This document shows, one piece after another, positions 1 to 8,855 of a stretch of DNA of 64,000 nt. The position numbers and the translations under genes are program-made. This DNA comes from Humidesulfovibrio sp. (GTDB taxonomy: Bacteria > Desulfobacterota > Desulfovibrionia > Desulfovibrionales > Desulfovibrionaceae), in the NCBI RefSeq assembly GCF_030689645.1, contig NZ_JAUYFU010000077.1, positions 37,624 to 101,623 on the forward strand. The letters run 5' to 3'. Each line of letters opens with the position of its first letter. Position 1 is the stretch's first letter. The notes under the pieces are model-generated. The model made no database searches, was not told the DNA's origin, and was given only the letters and a program-made list of their open reading frames with translations.

Positions 1-1
1 C

Positions 2-205
2 ACCAACGCCCTGGTGCGCCCGGCGCGCATGGACGGCATGGACGCCAAGAGCCTCAAGAAAAAGATGAAGGACAAGGCCTTTGCCGCCAGCGTGAACCGC
101 GAGACCATCGGCGAATGCCAGAAGCTTGGCCTTGAACCGTCGGAGTTCTTCACCATTGCCATCGCCGCCGTGGCGGGCATTGCTCCGCAGGTTGGCCTGG
201 CCTGA
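2..205 (+). CDS. HD-superfamily hydrolase, C-terminal fragment (cut by the window edge)
   Basis: The reading frame is open from the first bases of the window, so the N-terminus lies outside it. The visible 67 or so residues contain a basic stretch (KSLKKKMKDKAFAASVNRE), then a segment reading ECQKLGLEPSEFFTIAI. This resembles the conserved tail of COG2316-type predicted HD-superfamily hydrolases (K.FA...NRE.I..CEELGL...EF). The catalytic HD residues are not visible, so the family call rests on the tail alone. No substrate can be inferred. The gene ends 98 bases before an SH3b protein with its own candidate promoter. Confidence 0.6.
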   Translation, partial: TNALVRPARMDGMDAKSLKKKMKDKAFAASVNRETIGECQKLGLEPSEFFTIAIAAVAGIAPQVGLA

Positions 206-234
206 GCCCACAACGTCCACAGCATTGCGCGCCC

Positions 235-263
235 TTGCTTTCGCAAGCCGGATGTCGCAGAAT
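235..263 (+). promoter_or_regulatory. Candidate sigma-70-like promoter for the SH3b/M48 gene pair
   Basis: TTGCTT at 235-240 and CAGAAT at 258-263 are separated by 17 bases. Transcription would begin about 30 bases before the ATG at 304. The match is moderate and rests on inspection only. Confidence 0.35.
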
Positions 264-303
264 GCTCAGTGTTAGGAACAACCCAAAAAGATGGGGGCTA
301 TGC

Positions 304-822
304 ATGAACAAAAGCGCACCAATCATCGCTGCCGTGGCCGGAACTCTGCTCCTGGCCGCTCCAGCCCTGGCTCAAGAAAAGCTTTACGTCGCCTCTGAAG
401 GGGCCAAGCTCAAGGCCGACAAATCCGCCTCCTCCGACACTGTGGCCGAGTTGCCCGTGGGCACCGCGCTTTCGGTCCAGGGGCAGGAGGAGAGCTGGTA
501 CAAAGTCTCGACCGGGGGCAAAACCGGCTGGATTTATCGCGGCAAGGTGGCCGCCACCCCGCCCGAAGCCTCAAAGCAGGGCGGCGACAATCTCTTCGGC
601 GGCGCAGGCTCCAGCACCATCATGGTCAGCGAAGCCGACAGCGCGCGCAGCATGCGCGGCCTGAATGCAAGCGAGCAGGAGGCGGCCAAGGCCGCAGGAA
701 GGCCAGTGCGGCCATTGTCCGACTACAAGCAGGCCCTTGACCGGGTTCTGGCGGAAAAGGTGGACAAGAAGGAGTTGGAGAATTTCCTCAAGGCCGGCCG
801 CATCGGCGAATACGCGAAGTAG
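304..822 (+). CDS. Exported bacterial SH3-domain protein
   Basis: The protein has 172 residues when started at the ATG at 304. A longer in-frame ORF exists upstream, but only this ATG gives a clean Sec signal peptide (MNKSAPII, hydrophobic core, cleavage near ALAQ-E). Residues about 24-85 form one SH3b domain (LYVASEGAKLKADKSASSDT, then the VQGQEESWYKV and GWIYRGKV strands), a fold that usually binds peptidoglycan or peptides in the periplasm. The C-terminal half is charged and probably helical. It ends 9 bases before the M48 protease gene, so the two are probably co-transcribed, and it may act with that protease in the envelope. Its ligand is unknown. Confidence 0.75.
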   Translation: MNKSAPIIAAVAGTLLLAAPALAQEKLYVASEGAKLKADKSASSDTVAELPVGTALSVQGQEESWYKVSTGGKTGWIYRGKVAATPPEASKQGGDNLFGGAGSSTIMVSEADSARSMRGLNASEQEAAKAAGRPVRPLSDYKQALDRVLAEKVDKKELENFLKAGRIGEYAK

Positions 823-831
823 GAGGCGGAA

Positions 832-1698
832 ATGGACAGAAGAAAATTCATCTTAGGCATTGCCGCCACCGCCATCCCCCTGGCCCTGCCAGGTACGGTC
901 ATGGCAGGCTTCCTGGACGCCATAATGGATCCCAACTCCAAGGAGAGCAAGATCCTCTCAGGCGCCCAAAGCGTGCTCGCCAGTTCGCAGCAGATGGACT
1001 ACCAGAGCGAACGCACCATCGGCGAGCGCCTGGCCGTGGAGGGCCTGCGCCGATACGGCATGCCCGTGCAGAACAAGAACCTCCAGCATTACGTGAACCT
1101 CGTCGGCATGGCCGTAGCCACCAACTCGCCGCGGCCCAACATCCCCTACCGCTTCGTGGTGGTCGACAGCGACGTCCAGAACGCTTTCGCCTGCCCCGGC
1201 GGCATCATATTCGTAACTTCGGCGCTCCTTGGCGTCATGCACACCGAGGCGCAACTGGCGGGCATCCTTTCGCATGAGGTGGGCCATGTGGCCCTGCGCC
1301 ATGCGCTCAAGAGCATCCAACGCGCGCAGTTCTTCACCGGCGTAGGACAGATCACCGCCGCCACCATGAAGGGCGACAAGGGCGCGCAGTTCGAGAGCAT
1401 GATCGGCGATTTGCAGAACGTGCTCTTCGATAAGGGCCTGGACCAAAACATGGAGTACGAGGCAGACGCCAGCGCCATGGAGACGGCCTACCGCACCGGC
1501 TACAACCCGGCAGGCATCACCGAAACCCTGCACGCCCTGCAAAAGCTGGAGGCCGGGTCCACAAAACGAGGTTCGTGGTTCTCCACCCACCCGCCGCTGC
1601 CTTCGCGCATCGCCAAGAACCAGACAAGCATGAAGAAGTATCCGGACGCCACGACCCTAGCCGTGCTGGCCGACCGCTTCAAGGCCCAATCCAAGTAG
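832..1698 (+). CDS. Periplasmic M48-family zinc metalloprotease
   Basis: This 288-residue protein carries the M48 zinc signature HEVGH at residues 148-152, with the third ligand expected in the EYEAD motif near 208-212. The N-terminus MDRRKFILG plus a hydrophobic stretch ending GTVMA resembles a signal peptide with a Tat-like RR, so the enzyme is probably periplasmic. Length and layout match BepA/LoiP-type stand-alone M48 proteases that degrade or assist folding of outer-membrane proteins. The C-terminal WFSTHPPLPSRIA motif is typical of the family. It follows the SH3b gene closely and ends just before a strong terminator, so the pair forms a transcription unit. Tat export is inferred from the twin arginine only. 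Confidence 0.9.
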   Translation: MDRRKFILGIAATAIPLALPGTVMAGFLDAIMDPNSKESKILSGAQSVLASSQQMDYQSERTIGERLAVEGLRRYGMPVQNKNLQHYVNLVGMAVATNSPRPNIPYRFVVVDSDVQNAFACPGGIIFVTSALLGVMHTEAQLAGILSHEVGHVALRHALKSIQRAQFFTGVGQITAATMKGDKGAQFESMIGDLQNVLFDKGLDQNMEYEADASAMETAYRTGYNPAGITETLHALQKLEAGSTKRGSWFSTHPPLPSRIAKNQTSMKKYPDATTLAVLADRFKAQSK

Positions 1699-1729
1699 CG
1701 CGCTCCAGATTCGCATCATTACCATCCGC

Positions 1730-1763
1730 AGGGCGGAGGCTGACACCAGCTTCCGCCCTTTTT
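1730..1763 (+). terminator. Intrinsic terminator after the M48 protease gene
   Basis: AGGGCGGA (1730-1737) pairs with TCCGCCCT (1752-1759), extended by GCTG/CAGC around an ACAC loop. A T-run ending at 1763 follows. It closes the SH3b-M48 unit. Confidence 0.9.
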
Positions 1764-1896
1764 CTTGCCACCACCCTGCGCCTGCAAATGCGCGCATCCC
1801 TAAAGTCGCACCGGCACGCAGCCGATAAGAGGGCATCAACACTAGACACTTGAAGGCCATACGCCAGAACGCTTGAACGCCACAACGGAGTGCCTC

Positions 1897-2325
1897 ATGT
1901 CCAAGAAGCTGCTGCATGCAACAGGATTCGGCAGAATCCACCAGCTCATCTGCGAGAACAGGCCGGAGGAGGCCAGAGCGTTGCTCAAGGCCCTCCAGCA
2001 CGAGTACATCGCCCTGGTGGAGGAAAATGAGGCCCTCAAGAACCAGATAATTGAAGTGGCGCAGGTCCTCGACATGGCGGAGTGCATGGAGTTCGACGGC
2101 CAGAAGTATTGGCTCACCGACGAACTGCGGCACAAGGGCCCGTACTGCCAACTGTGCTATGACCGCGATGGCCTGCTTATGCGCTTGCAGAAGCAGCAGC
2201 GCCACTGGAAGTGCCAGAGCTGCGGCAATATTTTTGTAGACGCCAAGATCGTAAAGGAAGCCGCCGCCCGGCGCAACTTCCCCACTGCCGTGCCCCGTCC
2301 TCCCATTCCGCTGTTCGTTAAATAG
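1897..2325 (+). CDS. Small zinc-ribbon protein with N-terminal helical region
   Basis: The protein has 142 residues from the ATG at 1897, which gives MSKKLLHATG; an upstream in-frame ATG at 1873 would add eight residues. Residues about 15-60 are charged and probably form helices or a coiled coil (EEARALLKALQHEYIALVEE). Residues about 84-115 contain two Cys pairs (YCQLCYD and WKCQSCGN), which is a classic zinc ribbon. This layout occurs in small cytoplasmic proteins of unknown function; I do not recognise a named family. The gene stands alone between two terminators. Confidence 0.7.
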   Translation: MSKKLLHATGFGRIHQLICENRPEEARALLKALQHEYIALVEENEALKNQIIEVAQVLDMAECMEFDGQKYWLTDELRHKGPYCQLCYDRDGLLMRLQKQQRHWKCQSCGNIFVDAKIVKEAAARRNFPTAVPRPPIPLFVK

Positions 2326-2357
2326 CAGCACACGGCACAACACGCCGCACAACGACA

Positions 2358-2388
2358 AAGGGCCGAAGCGCAACACGCTCCGGCCCTT
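2358..2388. terminator. Bidirectional terminator between convergent genes
   Basis: GGGCCG (2360-2365) pairs with CGGCCC (2381-2386), and AGCG pairs with CGCT around a CAACA loop. There are short T or A tracts on both sides. It separates the zinc-ribbon gene (+) from the SH3 gene (-). Confidence 0.8.
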
Positions 2389-2409
2389 CTTCATTTGATG
2401 AAGTGGCGG

Positions 2410-3582
2410 CTACTTCTTTGGCTTGCCCAACACCACATCGCGCCACCAGAACTCGCGAAGGCGACCGTCCTCGTGGAAGCGTGCCGTGGCGTAAGCCAGA
2501 CCGTTGGTGTCCATGCCGGTCAAGAAAACCTCTAGCTGAAGATTCTCGTTCTTCTTGCGCTCGGCCTTCCAAATCTCGCGCACCACCTTGCGCAGAGCCT
2601 CCGATGCCGGGGGCTGGGAAAGATCCAGGCGCACGCGCAGGGTCACAATGGGTGGAGTGAGGCGGTCTTCCTTGCGCTCCAGAACGGCGTAGCCAACATC
2701 AGGGTCCTCGTCGGCCTTGGCCGTCTGCGCCTTGGCCGGCGCGACGACGACCTTAGCCGGAGCAGCGGGCTTTGACGGAGCAGCGGGCTTTGACGGAGCG
2801 AGCGAGGGTGCGGGCGTTGCGGGTGCGGGCAAAGAGGCCGGGGCAGGCGCGGCCTCAAACGGTGGACCGGAATAGGAGCCCTCCGGCACCAGGTATTTGT
2901 CGCGGCTGAAGCCCCAAGCCTTGGACAGATCGCGGGTCTTCTCTTCGGGATCAAAAACGGCATACCAGCCGTCTTCAAGATAATCCACACGTACGCGCTG
3001 CCCAGGCTTGAGCAGGCGCTTGAAATCTGAGTCCTTGTCACGCTTGACGCGCACGGTGAGGGGGCGGTCCGCCAGACGAATCTCGCCAAAGCCCTTGGCA
3101 GGCTTCGCATCTGCTTTGCCGCCTGGCTTTCCTTCAGACCTTGTTGCGGATTTGGCGTCCGGCTTCTCGGCAGGTTTCCCGGATTTCTCCAACCTGCCGT
3201 CAACGAGCACTTCTGGCTTCACGCTGGGTGCTGGCTTGCGAACCTCGATGGAGTTCGCCTGGGCAAGCTCAACTGCGCCGTTGGCCTTGAGTTCCGACAG
3301 CCGAGCATATCCCATGGCCTTGAGTTCCGAACGCACGGACTCCTTGGGGTCAAACACCGCGACCCACACGCCGTCCTGAAAATCCACGCGCACCTTCTGC
3401 CCGGCCTTGAGAACGCGCACTTTGAGGGCGGAATCAGACGGGTTTTCGCGCACGGAGACGTTGGACGCGACCACATACAATCTGCCCCAGTGGGGATCCT
3501 CAGCCAGGGCCACCCCGCAGACGAGCAACACAGCAAGCAGGCTGAGGCTGAGCAAGCGAAATAATGAAGGTGCCCGAAACAT
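2410..3582 (-). CDS. Exported protein with two SH3-like domains and a Pro/Ala/Lys linker
   Basis: The protein has 390 residues with a clear signal peptide (cleavage near GVALA-E). Two homologous SH3b-like segments lie near residues 33-95 and 170-235. Both contain the pattern V.VR....S..K..LK.GQ.VRVD...G.W.AVFDP.E, so this is an internal duplication. Between and after them are low-complexity Lys/Ala/Pro stretches, typical of periplasmic spacers. The last 90 residues (VTLRVRLDLSQPPASEALR onward) form a separate conserved-looking domain I cannot name. It is the last gene of the ftsH-priA run, with its ATG one base after the ompH stop. An envelope role is inferred. Confidence 0.7.
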   Translation of the reverse strand: MFRAPSLFRLLSLSLLAVLLVCGVALAEDPHWGRLYVVASNVSVRENPSDSALKVRVLKAGQKVRVDFQDGVWVAVFDPKESVRSELKAMGYARLSELKANGAVELAQANSIEVRKPAPSVKPEVLVDGRLEKSGKPAEKPDAKSATRSEGKPGGKADAKPAKGFGEIRLADRPLTVRVKRDKDSDFKRLLKPGQRVRVDYLEDGWYAVFDPEEKTRDLSKAWGFSRDKYLVPEGSYSGPPFEAAPAPASLPAPATPAPSLAPSKPAAPSKPAAPAKVVVAPAKAQTAKADEDPDVGYAVLERKEDRLTPPIVTLRVRLDLSQPPASEALRKVVREIWKAERKKNENLQLEVFLTGMDTNGLAYATARFHEDGRLREFWWRDVVLGKPKK

Positions 3583-3583
3583 A

Positions 3584-4111
3584 CTATTTGCCTCGTGAAT
3601 CGAGTTCGCGGGCCACGCGGTCCGTCAGATCCACGGTGGCCTTGTCCACGTAGCCCACGGCTGCGGGATCAGTGATGATAATGGCATAGCCGCCCTTCTT
3701 GCCGATATCCTCAAGCACGGTGTCGGCCCGGCGCATGACGTACTGCAGCAGCTTGGCCTCCTCGGACTTGATGTCGCGAGCATTTTCCTGGAGCATGGTC
3801 TCGTGCAGATGGCTCTTACGCCGGTAGGCTTCCTCACGCCGAGTGCGCTCCGTTGCAGAAAGCGCAGTGCCTTCGGCCTCCTTGCGCAGCAGCGCCACCT
3901 GGGCGGCGCTCTCCTTGGCCAGGCGGTCCTTCTCCGCTACATAGCGGGCAAGATCGGCCTTGGCCATCTGGCCCAGGCGCGTCTCGTTCACCACGCGCTG
4001 CGGGTTCACAAAGCCGATTTTCTGCTGAGCATGAGCCAGACCGGGCGCAAGCCCAAGCCCGACGAGCACGCAAGCTGCAAGGACATGTTGGCGAAAAATG
4101 AGATGGCGCAT
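3584..4111 (-). CDS. OmpH/Skp-family periplasmic chaperone-like protein
   Basis: The protein has 175 residues from the ATG at 4111, which starts a signal peptide (MRHLIFRQHV, cleavage near AHA-Q). The mature start QKIGFVNPQRVVNETRLG matches the Skp/OmpH pattern, followed by about 90 residues of charged helix forming the chaperone tentacle. The C-terminal strand YAIIITDPAAVGYVD is also typical of the family. Skp binds unfolded outer-membrane proteins in the periplasm. A GTG at 4159 overlaps the priA stop as GTGA and could give a longer start, but the signal peptide favours 4111. It sits between priA and the double-SH3 gene, with one base before the latter. Confidence 0.85.
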   Translation of the reverse strand: MRHLIFRQHVLAACVLVGLGLAPGLAHAQQKIGFVNPQRVVNETRLGQMAKADLARYVAEKDRLAKESAAQVALLRKEAEGTALSATERTRREEAYRRKSHLHETMLQENARDIKSEEAKLLQYVMRRADTVLEDIGKKGGYAIIITDPAAVGYVDKATVDLTDRVARELDSRGK

Positions 4112-4155
4112 GTGGTTGTGATACATCCGGCTACACATCTTGTCGAGGCTTTGAC

Positions 4156-6546
4156 TCACAGCATGTTCACGGGATCGAGATCAAGTTCCAGGCGGAAGGC
4201 TTTCGGCACAGCCCCTGCGCGGGAAAGGGCGCTGTACAGGCTGCGTATGGACTGCCAGTCCGAACATTTCAGCAGACAGTTGAAGCGCTTACGCCCTTTC
4301 AACTGGGCCAGTGGGGCCGGAGCCGGGCCGAGGACATCCACGCCCAGGGGCTTCGCCGTCTCCCGCAGAGTCTTGCCGAAAGCCTGAAGACATTGCTGCA
4401 AATGCTCGGCGTCAACCGGACAGCTGAGGCGCAGAAGCGCCAAGCGGGTGAAGGGTGGATAACGGAAGCGCTGGCGCTGGGCAATCTCGCGTTCGTAGAA
4501 CCCGGCGTAATCTGCGCCTAGCACAAAATGCCAAAACGGATGCGCCGGATTACGCGTTTGGATGAGCACCTGGCCGGACTTCTCACCCCGGCCCGCACGC
4601 CCCGACACCTGCACCAGCAGTTGAAAGGTGCGTTCGGCCGCCCGGTAATCCGGCAAATTGAGGCCCATGTCGGCGTTGGCGACCACAACCAGCGTCACGC
4701 CTGGAAAGTGGTGCCCCTTGGAGAGCATCTGCGTGCCCACCAACACCTGGGCCTCGCCCGCGGCAAAGCGACGCAGAATCTCGTCCAGACGCTCTTGCCT
4801 TCGCGCGCTGTCGCGGTCCATGCGCAGCACTGAAACCTTGTGCCCCAGTGTCTGCTGGAAGTATTCCTCGATGCGCTCAGTGCCATCGCCCATGGGCACG
4901 AACATGGTGCCGCCGCACTTGGCGCAGGGCATGGGATAGGGATGGGTAAAACCACAGTAGTGGCAGGTCAGCCGTTCACGCAACTTGTGGTAGGTCAGTC
5001 CAACCTGGCATTCCGGGCACTTGGGCACTTCCTCACAGGACATGCAGTACATCACCGGCGCATAGCCCCGGCGGTTCAGCATGACGATGACCTGCTCCCC
5101 GCCTTCCAGCGCGCCACGGATGGCCGCGAGAGACTCCGGCGCAAAGGGCTCGTCGGCCTTGGCCCCGGAAATATCCACCAGACGGACAGCGGGCATGGGA
5201 CGGCAGCCCACCCGACGCGCCAGGGCCTGCAACGGCAGTTGGCCGTTTTGCGCAGCATGAAAAGTCTTCACGTCCGGCGTGGCCGAGCCAAGCACGAGCA
5301 GCCCGCCGGACCGCCGGATGCGCGTGAAGGCCAGCTCCTTGGCATGGTAAGGCAGGCGCTCCTCCTGCTTGTAGGATTCGTCGTGCTCCTCATCAAGCAC
5401 CACCAGCCCCAGATTGCGCAAGGGCAGAAACAAGGCTGAGCGCGTGCCCACCACCAGCACCGGCCCGCGCGCAGAGGCCACGCGGGCAAAGGTTTCCTCC
5501 CGGCGGGAAGGGGTCTGGTAGCCGTGTGAGAAGTAAGCTTCGGCATCGGGAAAGGCCGCGCGAACCTGCCGCCACAACTGGCTGGCGAGCGCCACCTCCG
5601 GCGCCATGAGCAGCGCCGAGCGGCCCAGAGCCAGAGCTCGGCGGGTGAGTTCCAGATAAATGTGCGTTTTGCCGCTGCCAGTGACCCCGTGCACCAGGGA
5701 CATCCGCGCCTCCGGGCTTTCCAGGGCGGGCAGCAGTTCGTCCAGGGCGGCGCGCTGTTCGTCCGTTGCGGTCAAGGCCAAGGGGCCAGGCGCGCACTCG
5801 GGAGGATCAGGCGTTATGGCCGGAACATCGTCCAGGGACTCAGCTGCCTCGTCAGGATCGCCCAAACGCACCAGCCCGGACAGGGTCAGGCGTTTCAATG
5901 CCTGCTGGCCAGAATCGCCGAAGACCGCGCGCACTGCGCCCAAACTCATGGGGCCGGACTCGAACAGACGCTCCAGCAGGCGCAACTGGCTCACGGCATT
6001 GGGCCGCACGGGCCAAGGCGGATCTGCCGCCAGGCAGGCGTAGAGTTCCTGGGCCTGCCTGCGCAGACTGATGCGCACGCGCATGCGCCCTTCCGCCCAG
6101 GCGTGGGCCAGGGCGGTCAACTGCTCCGGCGTCATGGCGGCCAAAGCCTTGGGCGCCAGGCTGCGCGCAAAGTCCTTGTGATCAACGTCGAAGCGCACCT
6201 GGGCCGTGCGCAGGCCGCGCGGCAAGATGAGCTCCAGCACGCGGCCTGGATGGGCCATGTGCCTAGCGGCAAGGTCGCGCACAAGCTCAAGGGTGTCAGG
6301 GTCGAGGACCGGGGTCTGCTCCAGCGGCCAGAGCAGCGGCTTGAGCTCCACGCCCTCTGGCGGGTTATCACAGGGGCGCTCTAGCACGCCCACGCGCAGG
6401 CCCCGGCTCAAGGGAGCAAGGACGCGCAGGCCGGGCACGGGCTCGGGCAGCCAGTGGGGCCAAAGGTACGTGAGCGCGGCATAAGGCGGGCTGGCCAGCC
6501 AGACCTGCCAAATGCCCGGCCCGGAGGCCTGCCTGGGGGCGGCCAT
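4156..6546 (-). CDS. priA: Primosomal replication-restart helicase PriA
   Basis: PriA is the 3'-to-5' DNA helicase that rebuilds replication forks. This 796-residue protein has the family layout: an N-terminal DNA-binding part; a Walker A motif GVTGSGKT at residues 287-294; the DEEH box in VVLDEEHDESYKQEE; a Cys-rich zinc-binding insert (CMSCEEVPKCPECQ, then CHYCGF and CAKCGG); and helicase motifs such as VLVGTQMLSKGHHFPG and QVSGRAGRG. All key residues appear present. The N-terminal 100 residues are shorter and more divergent than the catalytic core. The gene lies 18 bases below galU and just above ompH in the same direction, so it is part of the ftsH run. Confidence 0.95.
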   Translation of the reverse strand: MAAPRQASGPGIWQVWLASPPYAALTYLWPHWLPEPVPGLRVLAPLSRGLRVGVLERPCDNPPEGVELKPLLWPLEQTPVLDPDTLELVRDLAARHMAHPGRVLELILPRGLRTAQVRFDVDHKDFARSLAPKALAAMTPEQLTALAHAWAEGRMRVRISLRRQAQELYACLAADPPWPVRPNAVSQLRLLERLFESGPMSLGAVRAVFGDSGQQALKRLTLSGLVRLGDPDEAAESLDDVPAITPDPPECAPGPLALTATDEQRAALDELLPALESPEARMSLVHGVTGSGKTHIYLELTRRALALGRSALLMAPEVALASQLWRQVRAAFPDAEAYFSHGYQTPSRREETFARVASARGPVLVVGTRSALFLPLRNLGLVVLDEEHDESYKQEERLPYHAKELAFTRIRRSGGLLVLGSATPDVKTFHAAQNGQLPLQALARRVGCRPMPAVRLVDISGAKADEPFAPESLAAIRGALEGGEQVIVMLNRRGYAPVMYCMSCEEVPKCPECQVGLTYHKLRERLTCHYCGFTHPYPMPCAKCGGTMFVPMGDGTERIEEYFQQTLGHKVSVLRMDRDSARRQERLDEILRRFAAGEAQVLVGTQMLSKGHHFPGVTLVVVANADMGLNLPDYRAAERTFQLLVQVSGRAGRGEKSGQVLIQTRNPAHPFWHFVLGADYAGFYEREIAQRQRFRYPPFTRLALLRLSCPVDAEHLQQCLQAFGKTLRETAKPLGVDVLGPAPAPLAQLKGRKRFNCLLKCSDWQSIRSLYSALSRAGAVPKAFRLELDLDPVNML

Positions 6547-6563
6547 GCTGCCGGTCCCGGCCC

Positions 6564-7439
6564 CTACCGGCCCTTGCAGGGCACGAGTTCCTGGATGCGC
6601 CGCACAAGGTCGTCGTGCAGATCCTCGTCGTGCAGGGCGAAGTAGATGTTGGCCGTGAGGTATTCCACCCAGTCGCCAGCGTCGAAACGCTGTCCGCGCA
6701 GCTTCACCGCCAGCAGGCGATTCTTGCTCGCCAGGCCTTGCAGGGCGTCGGTAAGCTGTAACTCGCCGCCCACTCCGGGTTCAAGCTTCTCCAGGTAGTC
6801 GAAAATGTCTGGCGTGAGCACATAGCGGCCCACTATGGCAAGGCGCGAAGGGGCGGTGCCCAGGGCCGGTTTCTCCACCAGGCTGCGCACGCGGTACACG
6901 CCGGGGCGGTACTCCTCGCCATCGATGATGCCGTAGCGGTCAACCTTGTTCTCGGGCACCTCGATGACGCCCACAACGGCCATGTTCTCGCTCTTGGCCA
7001 CATCGAGAAGCTGCTGAATGCCGGGCTTCATGCCAAACATGAGATCATCGCCCACCATGACAGCAAAGGGCTCGTTCTTGCAAACCTCGCGCGCGCAAAG
7101 CACGGCATGGCCAAGGCCCAGCTGGATCTTCTGGCGCACGGCGATGATCTCCACCATGTTCGCCACATCCCGGACCTCCTTCAGCAGCTCGGTCTTGCCC
7201 TTGCGCTCAAGCAGGTTCTCCAGGGTCAGGTTGTGGTCGAAGTGGTCCTCGATGATGGTCTTGTTCTGGCTGGTGACCAGCACCACGGTGTTGATGCCAG
7301 AAGCCTGCGCCTCCTCCACAACGTACTGCACCACCGGCTTCTTGAAGATGGGAAGCATCTCCTTGGGGATGTTCTTGGTGGCGGGAAGCGAGCGGGTGCC
7401 CCAACCTGCAACGGGGATCACGACCTTGCGCACGTCCAT
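6564..7439 (-). CDS. galU: UTP--glucose-1-phosphate uridylyltransferase GalU
   Basis: GalU makes UDP-glucose from UTP and glucose-1-phosphate, feeding polysaccharide and lipopolysaccharide synthesis. The protein has 291 residues, the normal family length. It begins MDVRKVVIPVAGWGTRSLPA, the nucleotide-binding loop, followed by KEMLPIFKKPVVQYVVEEA. The VMVGDDLMF segment and the VEKPALG lysine motif are present. The family usually has GLGTRFLP in the loop, and here Trp and Ser replace Leu and Phe. The gene lies 30 bases downstream of glmM, so the two sugar-phosphate enzymes are likely co-expressed. Confidence 0.95.
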   Translation of the reverse strand: MDVRKVVIPVAGWGTRSLPATKNIPKEMLPIFKKPVVQYVVEEAQASGINTVVLVTSQNKTIIEDHFDHNLTLENLLERKGKTELLKEVRDVANMVEIIAVRQKIQLGLGHAVLCAREVCKNEPFAVMVGDDLMFGMKPGIQQLLDVAKSENMAVVGVIEVPENKVDRYGIIDGEEYRPGVYRVRSLVEKPALGTAPSRLAIVGRYVLTPDIFDYLEKLEPGVGGELQLTDALQGLASKNRLLAVKLRGQRFDAGDWVEYLTANIYFALHDEDLHDDLVRRIQELVPCKGR

Positions 7440-7469
7440 GGGCTTTCTCCTCCTGATGCTGCGGCGAAG

Positions 7470-8825
7470 CTAGGAACGCAGGCTGCGTTCTAGAAGCTGG
7501 GCGATATCGCCAGCGTACTGCTCAACCTTGGCCTTGTCCTCTCCCTCCACCATGACCCGAGCCTTGGGCTCTGTGCCGGAATAGCGCAAGAGCACGCGGC
7601 CTCGGCCACGCATCTCGGCCTCCACTGCGGCCACGGCCTTGCCGACTTCCGGAAGATCCTCGAAGGGCACCTTTTTCTCAACACGCAGATTGACCATAAC
7701 CTGAGGAAAGGGCTCGATGAGATGGGCCAGAAGCGACAGGGGCAGATTCTTCTGGCACATGATGCGCAGGAGCTGCAATGCGGCAAGGGTCCCGTCTCCG
7801 GTGGTGGAGTGGTCCATGAAGATGAGGTGGCCGGACTGCTCGCCGCCCAGCACAGCGCCCTCGCGACGCATGGCCTCCACAACGTAGCGGTCGCCCACCG
7901 GGGTCCGCAGAAGTTTCCCCCCCTGGTCGCGCATGAACATTTCGAGCGCCATGTTGCTCATGACCGTGGCCACAAGCAACCCGCCCGCCAGCTTGCCCTG
8001 CTCCAGCATGTCCTGAGCGCACAGGGCCATGATCTGGTCGCCGTCCAGCACCTTGCCCTGCTCGTCCACCACGATGAGCCGGTCAGCGTCGCCGTCCAGC
8101 GCCAAGCCTATGTCAGCGCCCACCTCGCGCACCTTGGCCGCGAGCTTGTCAGGGAACAGCGAGCCGCAGCCGTCGTTGATGTTCACGCCGTTGGGCGTAA
8201 CGCCCATGGTGATGACCTCGGCCCCCAGCTCCTCAAAGACCTGGGGCGCACCGCCGTAGGCTGCGCCATGGGCGCAGTCCAGCACGATCTTCATGCCGGA
8301 AAGGGTCATCTCCCGCGGGAAGGTGTGCTGCAGATACACGATGTAGCGGCCCCAGCTGTCCACGATGCGCTTGGCGCGCCCCACGCGGTCCGGTGCGGGG
8401 AAGTCCCAGACCGGGCTCTCGGCCAGCACCATGGCGGCGATTTCGCTCTCCACTTCGTCGGGCAGCTTGAAGCCCTCATGGTCGAAGAACTTAATCCCGT
8501 TGTCGCTGAAAGGATTGTGCGAGGCGGATATGACCACGCCCAGATCCGCGCGCATGTTGCGCGTAAGAAAGCTGATTGCCGGAGTGGGCATGGGGCCCAC
8601 AAGGAACACATCCATTCCGATGGCGCAAAACCCGCTGGTGAGCGCGGTTTCGAACACGTAGCCGGACAGGCGCGTATCTTTGCCGATGATGACTTTGTGC
8701 CTGCGCTTGCCGTTGCGGAATTTCTGCCCGGCGGCCAGGCCAAGGCGCAGGGCCACTTCCGGGGTCATGGGATATTCGTTGACGCGGCCGCGCAGGCCGT
8801 CGGTGCCAAACAGCTTTTCACGCAT
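7470..8825 (-). CDS. glmM: Phosphoglucosamine mutase GlmM
   Basis: GlmM interconverts glucosamine-6-phosphate and glucosamine-1-phosphate on the way to UDP-GlcNAc for peptidoglycan and LPS. The protein has 451 residues, the standard size. It starts [19 protein letters not shown] and has the active-site phosphoserine loop [15 protein letters not shown], the metal-binding DGDADR loop, [10 protein letters not shown], and the C-terminal phosphate-binding [15 protein letters not shown]. It follows cdaA and cdaR, the same order as the c-di-AMP operon of Firmicutes, where GlmM can bind and inhibit CdaA. That regulatory link is inferred from synteny here. Confidence 0.96.
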   Translation of the reverse strand: MREKLFGTDGLRGRVNEYPMTPEVALRLGLAAGQKFRNGKRRHKVIIGKDTRLSGYVFETALTSGFCAIGMDVFLVGPMPTPAISFLTRNMRADLGVVISASHNPFSDNGIKFFDHEGFKLPDEVESEIAAMVLAESPVWDFPAPDRVGRAKRIVDSWGRYIVYLQHTFPREMTLSGMKIVLDCAHGAAYGGAPQVFEELGAEVITMGVTPNGVNINDGCGSLFPDKLAAKVREVGADIGLALDGDADRLIVVDEQGKVLDGDQIMALCAQDMLEQGKLAGGLLVATVMSNMALEMFMRDQGGKLLRTPVGDRYVVEAMRREGAVLGGEQSGHLIFMDHSTTGDGTLAALQLLRIMCQKNLPLSLLAHLIEPFPQVMVNLRVEKKVPFEDLPEVGKAVAAVEAEMRGRGRVLLRYSGTEPKARVMVEGEDKAKVEQYAGDIAQLLERSLRS

Positions 8826-8855
8826 GAACTGGGGATCTCCTCACGCCAAGGGGCG